A stretch of 64,000 bases of DNA from Actinomyces capricornis (lineage in GTDB: Bacteria > Actinomycetota > Actinomycetes > Actinomycetales > Actinomycetaceae): the NCBI RefSeq assembly GCF_019974135.1, contig NZ_AP025017.1:868001-932000 (forward strand). Direction: 5' to 3'. Under the pieces are notes generated by a model. That model had not been told where the DNA came from. It did no database searches and worked only from the letters and a program-made list of their open reading frames with translations. This document shows, one piece after another, positions 8,406-17,731 of the stretch. The translations under genes and the position numbers were made by a program. Positions within the stretch are counted from its first letter, which is position 1. Each line of letters opens with the position of its first letter.

Positions 8406-8945
8406 TCAGCCCTGACCGGCCGCCCCTGACACCCCGGGCTCCTCGGGCTTCTCGGGCTTCTCGAGGCGGGCGGTGGTCACCGGGTTGCCGTGCTCGGCGA
8501 TGAGGGCGATGACATCCTCGCATCCCACCCAGGCGGTGGCGGTGTTGTCATTGGGGTGGATGCCCATGAGCCCGCCCAGGAAGAACTCATCGATGATGAC
8601 CTGCACGTCACGGGCCTCATTATTGAGCACCGCGAAGGGCCCCACCGCACCCTTGGCGATGGCCAGGCGCTGGGCCAGGTCGGCCTCGGAGGCGAAGGAC
8701 AGGCGCCGCGAGCCGATGACCCCCTGGATGTGGCGCAGGTTGACCGGCTGCTCGCCGGGGACCACGAGGAGGTAGTAGTTGCGCTTCTTGTCGTCGCGCA
8801 CGAAGAGGTTCTTGGCGATGCGCTCGGGGTGCGGCAGGCCCGCCTCGATCATGGCCTCAATGGTGAAGACCGGCTCGTGCTCGCTGAGATCGTAGGGGAT
8901 CCCCCGGTCCTCAAGGACGTCGAGGATGTCCTGGCGTGCACTCAT
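8406..8945 (-). CDS. YbaK/PrdX-family aminoacyl-tRNA deacylase
   Basis: Free-standing trans-editing protein of the YbaK/ProX superfamily (179 residues), which hydrolyses mischarged tRNA, typically Ala- or Cys-tRNAPro. The conserved lysine region RIAKNLFVRD, the YYLLVVPGEQPVNLRHIQ strand and the KGAVGPFAVLN and GIHPNDNTATAWV motifs match the PrdX type. ATG 8945 is preceded by GAGAGG. The preceding 26 in-frame codons are low-complexity and were left out. A charged Glu/Lys/Pro tail ends the protein. Confidence 0.87.
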   Translation of the reverse strand: MSARQDILDVLEDRGIPYDLSEHEPVFTIEAMIEAGLPHPERIAKNLFVRDDKKRNYYLLVVPGEQPVNLRHIQGVIGSRRLSFASEADLAQRLAIAKGAVGPFAVLNNEARDVQVIIDEFFLGGLMGIHPNDNTATAWVGCEDVIALIAEHGNPVTTARLEKPEKPEEPGVSGAAGQG

Positions 8946-9052
8946 CTGCTTCAGCCTCTCTGCTCTGGGCGACGGGGGCCCGGGGGCGGATCGCCCCGGG
9001 CCACCAGGGTAGGACGCGGTCACCCCACGGCGGGCGGCCTGCGCCGGGCGCC

Positions 9053-10543
9053 TCAGCCCAGCGGCGGGGCGGGCATGCCCACGTAGATGGTCTCCAGGTA
9101 GTCCTCGATGCCCTCCCTGCCGCCCTCACGGCCCAGGCCGGAGTGCTTGACGCCGCCGAAGGGCGCGCCGACATTGGAGATGGTGGCGGAGTTGACCCCC
9201 AGCATGCCCACCTCCAGGCGCTCGGCCATGCGCATCACCCGCGCCATGTCCCGGGTGTGGAGGTAGCCCGAGAGCCCCACCTCGTCGTCATTGGCCAGGG
9301 CCAGGGCCTCCTCCTCACTGGTGAAGGGCAGCACCGGGGCCACCGGCCCGAAGATCTCCCGGCGCATGATCTCGCTGGTCGCGGGCATGTCCACCAGGAC
9401 GGTGGGCGGGTAGAAGTAGCCGGCGCCGCGCGGGATGGCGCCCCCGCACAGGGCGCGGGCCCCGCCGTCCAGGGCGCGCTCGACCATCTCGGCGAGCCCG
9501 TCGCGGTGGCGCGCGGAGATCAGCGGCCCGACCTGCACGCCCTCCTCCAGCCCGCTGCCCACCGCCTGGGCCGACATGGCCGCCGCGAGCCCCCGGGTGA
9601 AGTCCTCGTAGACGCCCTCCTGGACCAGGAAGTGGTTGGCGGCATTGCAGGCCTGCCCCATGTTGCGCATCTTCGTGGCCACCGCCGCCTCGATGGCGGC
9701 ATCCAGGTCGGCGTCGTCGAAGACGATGAAGGCGGCGTGCCCGCCCAGCTCCATGGAGGTGCGCAGCACATTGTCGGCCGAGCGGCGCAGCAACTCCCTG
9801 CCCACAGCGGTCGAGCCGGTGAAGGAGACCTTGCGCAGGCGGCGGTCGGCCAGCAGCGGGCTGGTGACGGCCTCGGAGTCCCGGGTGGGGAGCACCGACA
9901 GGACGCCCGGGGGAAGGCCCGCCTCGGTGAGGATCCGGGCGGCCAGCAGCGCCGTCAGCGGCGTCTCGCGCGAGGGCTTGAGGATCGCGGTGCTCCCGGC
10001 GGCGAAGGCGGGGCCGATCTTGCGGGTGGCCATGGCCAGGGGGAAGTTCCAGGGAGTGATGAGCAGGCAGGGCCCGACGGCGCGGCGCAGCACCATGGCC
10101 CGGAGGTGGCCCTCGGGCACGCGGAAGGCGTCCCCGCGCACCCGCACCGCCTCCTCGGCGAACCAGCGCAGGAACTCGGCCCCGTAGGCGACCTCGGCGC
10201 GGGACTGCGCCAGGGGCTTGCCCATCTCCAGGGTCATGAGCAGTGCCAGGTCCTCGCGGTAGTCGGTGGTCATCAGCTCGAAGGCGCGGTGCAGGATCGT
10301 GCTGCGCTCGCGCGGGGCGGTGGCGCTCCAGCGCTCCTGGGCCTGCGCGGCGGCATCCATGGCCCGGGCGGCGTCGCGGGGGCCGGCGCAGGCCACGGTG
10401 GTGAGCACCTGGCCGGTGGCCGGGTCGAGCACGTCGAGGCGCTCCTCGATGGAGCCGTCCTGGAACTCCCCGCCGATGAAGATCCCGATGGGAGTGCGGC
10501 CGAGCAGCTCGGTGGCGCGTGACGCGGCATGGGACTGTGTCAT
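9053..10543 (-). CDS. NAD(P)-dependent aldehyde dehydrogenase (succinate-semialdehyde type)
   Basis: Cytosolic aldehyde dehydrogenase of 496 residues, closest in character to succinate-semialdehyde dehydrogenases (GabD); it would oxidise an aldehyde to its acid with NAD(P)+. It carries the cofactor-site segment LLITPWNFPLAMATRKIGPA, SFTGSTAVGRELLRRSADN, catalytic Glu in MELGGHAAFIVFDDADLD, catalytic Cys in MGQACNAANH and the C-terminal PFGGVKHSGLGREGG. GGAGGAG precedes ATG 10543. No gabT or transporter lies nearby, so the pathway is unassigned. Confidence 0.9.
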   Translation of the reverse strand: MTQSHAASRATELLGRTPIGIFIGGEFQDGSIEERLDVLDPATGQVLTTVACAGPRDAARAMDAAAQAQERWSATAPRERSTILHRAFELMTTDYREDLALLMTLEMGKPLAQSRAEVAYGAEFLRWFAEEAVRVRGDAFRVPEGHLRAMVLRRAVGPCLLITPWNFPLAMATRKIGPAFAAGSTAILKPSRETPLTALLAARILTEAGLPPGVLSVLPTRDSEAVTSPLLADRRLRKVSFTGSTAVGRELLRRSADNVLRTSMELGGHAAFIVFDDADLDAAIEAAVATKMRNMGQACNAANHFLVQEGVYEDFTRGLAAAMSAQAVGSGLEEGVQVGPLISARHRDGLAEMVERALDGGARALCGGAIPRGAGYFYPPTVLVDMPATSEIMRREIFGPVAPVLPFTSEEEALALANDDEVGLSGYLHTRDMARVMRMAERLEVGMLGVNSATISNVGAPFGGVKHSGLGREGGREGIEDYLETIYVGMPAPPLG

Positions 10544-10661
10544 GGCTCTCCTCCTCTACGGGCGGTCTTGCCCTCAGCGGCCCTCAGCGTGCCATCGTGC
10601 CACGCGGTCCTGGGCGCCGCCTCCCGGCAGCGGCCGGCCGGCGCCGGCCCGCCCGCCGGCC

Positions 10662-11474
10662 CTACCTGCCCAGGCGGCGCTCGCGGCGGGAGTAGTCGCG
10701 CAGGGCGCGCAGGAAGTCGATGCGGCGGAAGGCGGGCCAGTTGACCTCGCAGAAGTAGTACTCGGAGTGGACCGACTGCCACAGGAGGAACCCGGAGAGC
10801 CGCTGCTCACCGGAGGTGCGGATGACCAGGTCGGGGTCGGGCTGGCCCTTGGTGTAGAGGTGGTCGGTGATGTCCTCCTCGCGCAAGGAGGCCGCCACCT
10901 CCTCCAGGCTGGCGCCGTCGGCGGCGCGCTCGCGCAGCAGGGCGCGCACGGCGTCGGCGATCTCCTGGCGCCCGCCGTAGCCCACGGCGATATTGACCTC
11001 CATGGCGGTGCTGCCGGCCAAGGCCCCGTCGCCCCCATCCGGGCTTCCGGCGGCCCCGTCCTCATCGTGCGCCTCGCGGGCGACGGCGGCGCGCAGGCGC
11101 TGGGCCACCGGCTCGGGCAGCAGCTCGACGGCGCCCACCAGCCGCAGTCTCCAGTGCCCGGTGGCGGCGAGGTCCTCGACGGCGCGGTTGATGATGTCCA
11201 GCAGGGGGGAGAGCTCGGCGGGGTCGCGAGAGAGGTTGTCGGTGCTCAGCAGCCACAGGGTGACCACGCGCACCCCGGCCTGCTCGGCCCAGGTGAGGAA
11301 CTCGGCGATCTTGTCGGCGCCGCGCTTGTGGCCCTGGGCGGCGCCGAAGCCCATGGCCCTGGCCCAGCGGCGGTTGCCGTCCAGGATGACGCCGACGTGG
11401 TGCGGGGCCCTGGCCGGGTCCAGGCGCGCCGCCAGGCGGCGCTCATAGAGGTTGTAGAGGATATCGCCTGACAT
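10662..11474 (-). CDS. uppS: Isoprenyl (undecaprenyl-type) diphosphate synthase
   Basis: Cis-prenyltransferase that condenses IPP onto an allylic diphosphate to make a polyprenyl carrier for cell-wall synthesis. The 270 residues carry VGVILDGNRRWAR (catalytic Asp), the LSTDNLSRD segment, GYGGRQEIADAV and the C-terminal PDLVIRTSGEQRLSGFLLWQ with the IPP-binding Arg/Ser. A Gly/Asp/Ala-rich insertion of about 20 residues precedes the NIAVGYGG strand. ATG 11474 has AGGAG 6 bases upstream. Actinobacteria often have two such enzymes, so it could make a shorter Z,E-prenyl product. Confidence 0.92.
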   Translation of the reverse strand: MSGDILYNLYERRLAARLDPARAPHHVGVILDGNRRWARAMGFGAAQGHKRGADKIAEFLTWAEQAGVRVVTLWLLSTDNLSRDPAELSPLLDIINRAVEDLAATGHWRLRLVGAVELLPEPVAQRLRAAVAREAHDEDGAAGSPDGGDGALAGSTAMEVNIAVGYGGRQEIADAVRALLRERAADGASLEEVAASLREEDITDHLYTKGQPDPDLVIRTSGEQRLSGFLLWQSVHSEYYFCEVNWPAFRRIDFLRALRDYSRRERRLGR

Positions 11475-11832
11475 GCCGCTCCTGGGGAATCGGAGGTCCG
11501 GGACCCGGCGGCGTCGGGCGACGGCGCCGGGTTGGGACAACGGTAGCGCGAGCGCACTGCCATCGCCCGCCTTATCCACTTCCGCGCCCACCGGCGTGCG
11601 ATCGACCCCGATCGGCCGCCGACCAGCCCCTGACCGGGGGCCGCCGAGCCGCTTCTCCGGCACCGCCCAGGCCCTCCTCCGCCACTGCCCTGCCGGCCCG
11701 CCGAGGAACGGCGCATTCCGACCAGTCGCCCACAGTGCTCCTGGTCGCCACCCAGGAACCTACGGTAGCGTAACCTACGTGACCGTAACTTCCGGTCGTC
11801 GCGCTGGCAGCCGACGCCGCACGAGGACACCC
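11475..11832. promoter_or_regulatory. Divergent uppS/trhA intergenic region with inverted repeat
   Basis: 358 bases without a gene. Upstream of trhA an inverted repeat TACGGT (11761-11766) / ACCGTA (11782-11787) spans TAGCGTAACC and probably forms the promoter or operator region. Upstream of uppS, TACCGT (11545-11540) is a possible -10. No further structure recognised. Confidence 0.4.
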
Positions 11833-12627
11833 ATGACCACTCCACTCGCCCCGCAGTCCCCACCCGACAGCGCACCCACGACTCCCGCCGCCCCCGGCGC
11901 CGCGGACGCCGCGAAGGCCGCCGCCGGGGCACCGTCGTCGTCGGCACCCCGGGCCCCCTTCCCAACCGCCCCGGCCCCCACGGGCCTGGCGGCCTCGCTC
12001 AAGCCCCGCCTGCGCGGGTGGATCCATGCAGGCACGGCCCCGCTGGCCCTGGCGGCCTGCATCGTGCTGACGGCGCTGGCCCCCAGTGCCGCCCTGAGCT
12101 GGGCCAGCGCGGTCTACCTCACCTGCTCACTGCTGCTGTTCGCCAACTCCGGGGTCTACCACATCGGCAACGGGCACTGGTCGGCCCGGGTGACCTCGGT
12201 GCTGCGACGCATCGACCACGCCAATATCTACCTGCTCATCGCCGGGACCTACACGCCACTGTCGGTGGCGCTGCTGCCCGGACCGACGGCGGCCCTGGTC
12301 CTGGGGATCGTGTGGGTGGGGGCGGCCATCGGCACCGCCACCAATCTGCTGTGGATGAGCGCGCCGCGCTGGTTCACCGCCGGCCTGTACGTGGTGCTCG
12401 GCTGGGTGGCGATCTGGTTCCTGCCCCAGTTCTGGCGCTCGGGCGGCCCCGCCATCGTGTGGCTGCTGGTGGCCGGCGGCATCATCTACACCCTGGGCGC
12501 GGTGGTCTACGCCCGCAAGGCCCCCGACCCCTCGCCGCGGTGGTTCGGCTTCCACGAGGTCTTCCACGTCTGCACGGTGGCGGCCTGGGCGTGCCAGTGC
12601 GTGGCCTGCTACCTGGCCATCCTCTGA
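11833..12627 (+). CDS. trhA: Hemolysin III / TrhA (PAQR) family membrane protein
   Basis: Seven-helix membrane protein of the PAQR/hemolysin-III family, linked in other bacteria to membrane-lipid homeostasis; 'hemolysin' is historical. The 264 residues have a Pro/Ala-rich N-terminal tail of about 60. Then come helices with the family His motifs: VYHIGNGHW...RRIDHANIYLLIAGTYTP, and near the C-terminus GFHEVFHVCTVAAW. ATG 11833 follows a weak GAGG; the frame is open further upstream but that part is intergenic in character. Divergent from uppS. Confidence 0.9.
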   Translation: MTTPLAPQSPPDSAPTTPAAPGAADAAKAAAGAPSSSAPRAPFPTAPAPTGLAASLKPRLRGWIHAGTAPLALAACIVLTALAPSAALSWASAVYLTCSLLLFANSGVYHIGNGHWSARVTSVLRRIDHANIYLLIAGTYTPLSVALLPGPTAALVLGIVWVGAAIGTATNLLWMSAPRWFTAGLYVVLGWVAIWFLPQFWRSGGPAIVWLLVAGGIIYTLGAVVYARKAPDPSPRWFGFHEVFHVCTVAAWACQCVACYLAIL

Positions 12628-12955
12628 GGCCGCCCCCGAGAGCACCCCACCGCGCCGGGCCGGCGGCGCACCGGAGGGCAGACGTGCCCATGGACCCCTG
12701 AGCCATCTTGCATCGGCAGACATCGGCGCAGGTCACAGTCGCTTAGCAGTCGATACCGGGAGGGTCTCGACCTGCGGAAGAACCTTCCCGCACCCAGGAT
12801 TCTCACAGTTCGCTGCGTAGAGTTGCCCACCAGACCCGCCTGGGCCCATGACCTGCGCGACAGGCCGACGCACGGCCGATACGCGACAACCATCGCCCGC
12901 AGGACTGTCGCGCCTCTACGACGCGGCGCGGTCGAGCACTACCCGAGGAGCACAC
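12628..12955. promoter_or_regulatory. trhA-greA intergenic region, greA promoter candidate
   Basis: 328 bases without a gene. TAGAGT (12818-12823) is a reasonable -10 for greA, giving a leader of about 125 bases; no convincing -35 and no recognisable riboswitch. Confidence 0.35.
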
Positions 12956-13441
12956 ATGTCCGAGCAGACGCAGGGAACCTGGCTGACCCAGGAGGCCTAC
13001 GACCGTCTTGCCGCCGAGCTCGAGCATCGCAAGACCACCCAGCGCAAGGAGATCGCCCAGCGCGTGGAGGACGCCCGCCAGGAGGGCGACCTGCGGGAGA
13101 ATGCCGGCTACCACGCCGCCCGCGAGGAGGCCGGGCTCAACGAGGCGCGCATCATCCAGCTCGAGGAGACCCTCTCCAGCGCCCAGATCGGCGAGGCCGC
13201 CGATGACGGGTCGGTCTCGGCGGGCACGATCGTCACGGCCACCGTGGCCGGCAAGGAGCAGATCTTCGCCCTGGGCGGCCAGGAGATCACCGAGGATGTG
13301 CCCGACGGCGTCAAGGTCTTCTCCCCCGACGCCCCCCTGGGCCAGGCCCTCATGGGCCACCGGGCCGGAGACGAGGTCTCCTACGAGGCCCCCAACGGCC
13401 GCACCATCTCCGCCCGGATCGTCAAGGTCACGCGGGTCTAG
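12956..13441 (+). CDS. greA: Transcription elongation factor GreA
   Basis: Binds the RNA polymerase secondary channel and stimulates cleavage of backtracked transcripts. The 161-residue protein has the N-terminal antiparallel coiled coil (LTQEAYDRLAAELEHRK...REENAGYHAAREE-like, with the acidic tip GDLRENAGYHAAREE that promotes cleavage) and a C-terminal FKBP-like domain ending ISARIVKVTRV. GAGGAG precedes ATG 12956. Monocistronic; a strong hairpin follows at 13479-13513. Confidence 0.96.
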   Translation: MSEQTQGTWLTQEAYDRLAAELEHRKTTQRKEIAQRVEDARQEGDLRENAGYHAAREEAGLNEARIIQLEETLSSAQIGEAADDGSVSAGTIVTATVAGKEQIFALGGQEITEDVPDGVKVFSPDAPLGQALMGHRAGDEVSYEAPNGRTISARIVKVTRV

Positions 13442-13478
13442 CCCGACGCCGGACACCAGCCGGCCACCAGCCCCGGCC

Positions 13479-13513
13479 GCGCCGCCCCCTCCCACTGCGG
13501 GAGGGGGCGGCGC
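13479..13513 (+). terminator. greA terminator hairpin
   Basis: 15-bp perfect G+C stem GCGCCGCCCCCTCCC/GGGAGGGGGCGGCGC around loop ACTGC, 38 bases after the greA stop. No T-tract. Confidence 0.75.
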
Positions 13514-13641
13514 ACGCATCGAGCCCCTCTCCTCCGGGGAGCGCACCGATGCCGTATTCCCGTTTTCAGCGAGGAGCATCCCGCTCAGCGCAGAGGGAAG
13601 AGGCAGGGGAAGGGGCGTAGGCGGGGAGTAGCGTACCGACC

Positions 13642-14361
13642 ATGACAGCACCGGCCCCAACCCCTGCACGCAACCCGCTCCTGCCCGGCCGCGAGCGCTC
13701 GATCCTGCCCGCGCCCGGCACCCACGTCGTCCTGGGGACGCCCATCGATGGCCCCTGGCCCGAGGGCGCGGAGGCGATCTACCTGGCGGCGGGCTGCTTC
13801 TGGGGTGTGGAGCGCATCCTGTGGCGCCAGGAAGGGGTCATCTCCACCGCAGTGGGCTACATGGGCGGGACCACGCCCAACCCCACCTACCAGGAGATCT
13901 GCACGGGCGCCACCGATCATGCCGAGACCGTGCGCGTGATCTACGACCCCGCGGTGTGCGGCCAGGGCGGGGACACCCTGCTGCGCACCTTCTGGGAGAA
14001 CCACGACTCCACCCGTCTCAACCGCCACGGCAATGACGTGGGCACCCAGTACCGCTCCGCGGTGTGGACCACCACCCCCGCCCAGCAGGAGGCGGCGCTG
14101 CGCATCCGCCAGGCCTTCCAGGACGAGCTCACCCGCCTGCGCCTGGGCACCACGGTGACCACGGTGGCGCCGGCCGAGGAGGTCTATGCCGACTTCGGCG
14201 GGCCCTTCTACCTGGCCGAGGACTACCACCAGGGCTACCTGCACAAGAACCCCGGCGGCTACTGCAACCACGGGCCCAACGGAGTGACCTGCCCGGTGGG
14301 CATCACCGATCTTCCCGCCCAGACCGAGGTGCTGAGCCCCGACCGGGCGCCGCGCGCCTGA
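13642..14361 (+). CDS. msrA: Peptide-methionine (S)-S-oxide reductase
   Basis: Repairs methionine-S-sulfoxide in proteins using thioredoxin. The 239 residues show the catalytic GCFWG motif, VISTAVGYMGG, ENHDSTRLNRHGNDVGTQYRS and the recycling cysteine in NPGGYCNHG. The C-terminal extension after PVGITD is short and Pro-rich. TAGCGT (13629-13634) ends 7 bases before ATG 13642, so the mRNA is probably leaderless; there is no good Shine-Dalgarno. Adjacent to greA and transcribed the same way, but separated by the terminator. Confidence 0.95.
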   Translation: MTAPAPTPARNPLLPGRERSILPAPGTHVVLGTPIDGPWPEGAEAIYLAAGCFWGVERILWRQEGVISTAVGYMGGTTPNPTYQEICTGATDHAETVRVIYDPAVCGQGGDTLLRTFWENHDSTRLNRHGNDVGTQYRSAVWTTTPAQQEAALRIRQAFQDELTRLRLGTTVTTVAPAEEVYADFGGPFYLAEDYHQGYLHKNPGGYCNHGPNGVTCPVGITDLPAQTEVLSPDRAPRA

Positions 14362-14470
14362 GACCCGCCCGCCCGGCGCCCGCGCAGCCCGGCAGCGCGG
14401 GCGCCGTCGTCGCCGGGCACAGAACCTGTGCGGTTCCTGTGACGGTACTCGTTGGACGTATAGTCGCGTC

Positions 14471-15718
14471 ATGACCCCACCTGTCCAGCCGGGCAGAGAC
14501 CTGCCCCGGCTGACCTCCCTGCGCTTCTTCGCGGCCCTGCTCATCGTCCTGTTCCACGCCAGGCTCCACCACTTCGTCCCCCAGGGCCAGTTCTTCGACG
14601 TGGCCCACATGGGGGTGGCCTTCTTCTTCGTCCTGTCGGGCTTCGTCCTGGCCTGGGCGAGCCAGGGCCGGCGCGTGGAGCCGCGGCGCTTCTGGGTCAA
14701 CCGCTTCGCCCGCGTCTACCCCTCCCACCTGGTGACGATGCTCATCGCGGTGATCCTCATCCCTCCGGCCACGTGGGGGGACCTGGCCCTCAACACCCTC
14801 CTGCTCCAGGCCTGGTCGCCCCACCAGGCCACCGCCCTGGCCCTCAACGCTGTGGCCTGGTCCCTGTCCGCCGAGGCCTTCTTCTACCTGCTGGCGCCCT
14901 GGCTCATCACCGCCGCCCGGAGGCTGCCTGAGCGCCACCTGGTCCTCGCCGCGGGGGCGTGGTGGCTGACGACCATCGTGGCGGGACGGATGCTGGTGGT
15001 GGTCGCCGGCACCGAGGAATGGCCCTACTACCTGCCGCTCCTGCGCTCCTCGGAGTTCCTCATCGGCATCGTGCTGGCCGAGCTCTTCCGCCGGGGGCGA
15101 CTGCGGGTGCGCCCGCCCATGTGGCTGGCGCTCCTGGCCTGCCTGGGCTCCTACCTGGTGGCACTGGCGGTCTACCGCGGGGGCGTGACCATGCAGACGG
15201 TGCCCGCGGTCATCACCCTGCCGGCGATCGTCCTACTCGTGGTCAGTGCCGCCCAGGCCGATGTGCAGGGCCGTGGGGGCCTGCTGGCCTCCCCCGCCCT
15301 GCAGCATGCCGGGCGCGTCTCCTTCGCCCTCTACCTCACGCACTACCTGGTCCTGGCGGTGCTGCCCGCCCGGCTGCCCGTCCCCCGCGGCGCCCTGGAG
15401 GGCCTGGCCTACCTGGCCCTCACCCTGCTGATCTCCTGGGTGTGCGCCGAGGCCCTGCACCGGGGCGTGGAGCTGCCCGCCCAGCGGGCGATCCGCGCCG
15501 CGGTGGGGCCCAGGCGCACGCAGCCGCCGGCCGCGGCTAAGGCCGGTCAACCGGCCGCCCCAGCCCTGGGCGAGGCCCTGACCCAGGCCGCCGGCAGCCT
15601 CCCGATCAACAGCGAGGTCCCGCCCCCGGGGGAGAACCAGGCCCCTGGCAGCGCCCCGATCAACAGTCGCGTCCCGGCCCCGGGCGGGGCCCAGGCCCGC
15701 GACACGGCTCAGGCCTAG
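14471..15718 (+). CDS. Acyltransferase family 3 membrane protein
   Basis: Integral-membrane O-acyltransferase (Acyl_transf_3, OafA/NodX group) that transfers acyl groups to surface glycans or other lipids; the acceptor is unknown. The 415 residues begin with LTSLRFFAALLIVLFHARLHHF (the R...H family motif), then GVAFFFVLSGFVLAW and about ten hydrophobic helices. The cytosolic C-terminal tail contains two imperfect repeats (LPINSEVPPPG / APINSRVPAPG). TATAGT (14459-14464) is 6 bases from ATG, so it is probably leaderless. Its stop overlaps the stop of the convergent ATPase gene in the shared tetramer CTAG (15715-15718). Confidence 0.88.
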   Translation: MTPPVQPGRDLPRLTSLRFFAALLIVLFHARLHHFVPQGQFFDVAHMGVAFFFVLSGFVLAWASQGRRVEPRRFWVNRFARVYPSHLVTMLIAVILIPPATWGDLALNTLLLQAWSPHQATALALNAVAWSLSAEAFFYLLAPWLITAARRLPERHLVLAAGAWWLTTIVAGRMLVVVAGTEEWPYYLPLLRSSEFLIGIVLAELFRRGRLRVRPPMWLALLACLGSYLVALAVYRGGVTMQTVPAVITLPAIVLLVVSAAQADVQGRGGLLASPALQHAGRVSFALYLTHYLVLAVLPARLPVPRGALEGLAYLALTLLISWVCAEALHRGVELPAQRAIRAAVGPRRTQPPAAAKAGQPAAPALGEALTQAAGSLPINSEVPPPGENQAPGSAPINSRVPAPGGAQARDTAQA

Positions 15719-17697
15719 GCCAGGTCCAGGCTGCGGTAGCGGCTGACGGCGGCGGCCACATCCACCATGCGGGGGCGCACGAGGAAGGCGGGCCGGTCCT
15801 GGGGGCCCTCGGCCAGGGCGTCCAGGCCCTCGTCGTCGAGCAGGTCCTCCAGGTCCTCCAGGCACTCGGCCAGGGGCGATTCGCCATCGAAGCGCTGCTC
15901 CAGCAGGGCCCGCAGGGCGCGGGCCAGGGCCTCGGCCTGGCCGGGGTCCACCACGCCCGCGACGTCGGAGATGTCGATCTCCTCGCGGTCCAGGACCAGG
16001 GCCCGGGTGCCGTGGGCGCGGGTGCGCGAGGGCCCGCGCCTCGTGCGCGGCGGGGCCGGCAGGGGGATGCGCGCGATGGGTGCGGGGAAGTCATCCAGCT
16101 CGGTGAGGGGCCGGGGCTGGTCGGCCACGACCTCGCGGGCCTGCTGCGTGGCGTCGCGCAGCCGGTAGGAGTCCATGAGCAGGACGCGGTCGGCCACATC
16201 CAGGTAGTCCCCGGAGCCGCCCATGACCATGACCGTGGAGACAGCCCGCTGCCGGGCCAGGGCGCCGATGCGGTCGACCAGGGGGGTGATGGGCTCGCGC
16301 GCATCGGCCACGAGGCTGCGCATGCGCGCGTCGCGGATGAGCAGGTTGGTGGCGCAGGTGTCCTCATCGAGCAGCAGGGTGGTGACACCGGCCTCGATCG
16401 CCTCAATGATGGAGGCGGCCTGGGAGGTCGAGCCCGAGGCGTTGCGGGTGGTGAAGGAGGCGGTGTCGCGCCCGGCGGGCAGGTGGGAGATGAAGGGCGT
16501 CAGGTCCACGCCGGTGACGGCCCGGCCGTCGGCGGCGCGCACCTTGACCGCCTGGGGAACGGTGGCCACGAGCTCGCGCCCATCGCCCGGCACATGCGGG
16601 TAGACGCCCCGCTCGATCGCGCTCAGGAGGGTGGACTTGCCGTGGTAGCCCCCGCCCACGATGAGGCTCACGCCCCGCCCGATCGCGGTCCCCCTGACCG
16701 TGCCGGCATGCGGCAGCTCGACGACGGCGGCCAGGGAGTCCGGAGCGGTCAGGGGCACGCCGTCGGTCAGGGGCTCGTCGCTGACCCCCGAGCGGCGCGG
16801 GAGGATGGCGCCGTCGGCCAGGAAGGACACCCAGCCGCGCTGCCGGACCGCGGCGCTCAGGGCACGGTGGTCCTCCAGGGCGGCGATGTGCTCGCGCAGG
16901 CGCTCAGCCCTGGCCCCGGTGAGACTGAGGACCTCCTCCAGGGCGCGCACGAGGTCGAGGCTGACGCTCCGGGCGGCGGCACGGCCCTGGATGGAGCGGC
17001 CCTGGGCGGGCAGGGCGAGGCGGGCGCGCACCTCGATGATCCAGTCGGCCGCGCTGTCCGGCAGCGCCCGGTCCACCGGCGCGGGGCGGTACGCACTCTC
17101 GGCATGGCGCTCCTCGGACTGGTCGGGCCCGTCCTCGACGTGCCGCCCGCCGGGGCCGCTCACAGCCTGGCTGCGGGCGGTGGGGCGCAGCACGATGCTG
17201 GAGCGCTCCAGGATCTCCTGGCCGGGTGAGGCGATCGACAGGTCGGTGCCGCGGAAGGCGGCGTGCAGCTCGCGGGTGAGCAGGTCGGCCAGGGCCAGGC
17301 GGCGGTCGGCGGTGCTCAGCAGGTCCTCGCGCTCAAGCATCTCCAGGCCGGGAAGGTCGGCGGGGATGTCGATGTGGATGCGCGTGGGTGGGGCATAGGG
17401 GTCGGGCTGGACCCGGTCGATGTGCAGCACCCAGCCGGCAGGCGACTCGTAGCGCCCCACGATGGCCTTGTAGGCGGCGTAGGAGCGGCCGTCCAGGGCG
17501 TGGAGGTGGCCGATGAGATCGGAGAGCACGCCGTCGCGGGGCTCATCGCGGTAGATGCGCCGCTGGCCTCCACTGCGCCGGTCCCGGGAGTGGCCGCCGT
17601 CGCGGTAGCCGCCGCGGCCCCCGCGGCTCTCGTACCCCCGGCCGCCTGCCGACCGGCCCGGCCCGCCGGACGCTCCCCATTCATCACGATCGCTCAT
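15715..17697 (-). CDS. ABC-class ATPase (COG3044 type) with RGG-rich N-terminus
   Basis: Soluble protein of 660 residues from the poorly characterised 'predicted ATPase of the ABC class' family. Residues 1-55 are rich in Arg/Gly (GRGYESRGGRGGYRDGG), an RGG-type tail usually associated with RNA binding. The core has a Walker A variant GGGYHGKSTLL and a Walker B TTLLLDEDTCATNLLIRD. It also has the family segments RTHID-like HIDIPADLPGL and DYLDVADRVLLMDSYRL. No membrane segments, so this is not a transporter. TAGGGT (17709-17704) lies 6 bases before ATG 17697. Function unknown; a link to RNA or ribosomes is inference. Confidence 0.85.
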   Translation of the reverse strand: MSDRDEWGASGGPGRSAGGRGYESRGGRGGYRDGGHSRDRRSGGQRRIYRDEPRDGVLSDLIGHLHALDGRSYAAYKAIVGRYESPAGWVLHIDRVQPDPYAPPTRIHIDIPADLPGLEMLEREDLLSTADRRLALADLLTRELHAAFRGTDLSIASPGQEILERSSIVLRPTARSQAVSGPGGRHVEDGPDQSEERHAESAYRPAPVDRALPDSAADWIIEVRARLALPAQGRSIQGRAAARSVSLDLVRALEEVLSLTGARAERLREHIAALEDHRALSAAVRQRGWVSFLADGAILPRRSGVSDEPLTDGVPLTAPDSLAAVVELPHAGTVRGTAIGRGVSLIVGGGYHGKSTLLSAIERGVYPHVPGDGRELVATVPQAVKVRAADGRAVTGVDLTPFISHLPAGRDTASFTTRNASGSTSQAASIIEAIEAGVTTLLLDEDTCATNLLIRDARMRSLVADAREPITPLVDRIGALARQRAVSTVMVMGGSGDYLDVADRVLLMDSYRLRDATQQAREVVADQPRPLTELDDFPAPIARIPLPAPPRTRRGPSRTRAHGTRALVLDREEIDISDVAGVVDPGQAEALARALRALLEQRFDGESPLAECLEDLEDLLDDEGLDALAEGPQDRPAFLVRPRMVDVAAAVSRYRSLDLA

Positions 17698-17731
17698 GCC
17701 CGCACCCTATCGGCCCGCCAGACTCCGCCCC

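Noticed and set aside
15715..17697. ABC transporter ATPase annotation
   Set aside because: Signature arrangement and lack of a permease fit the soluble ABC-class ATPase family instead.
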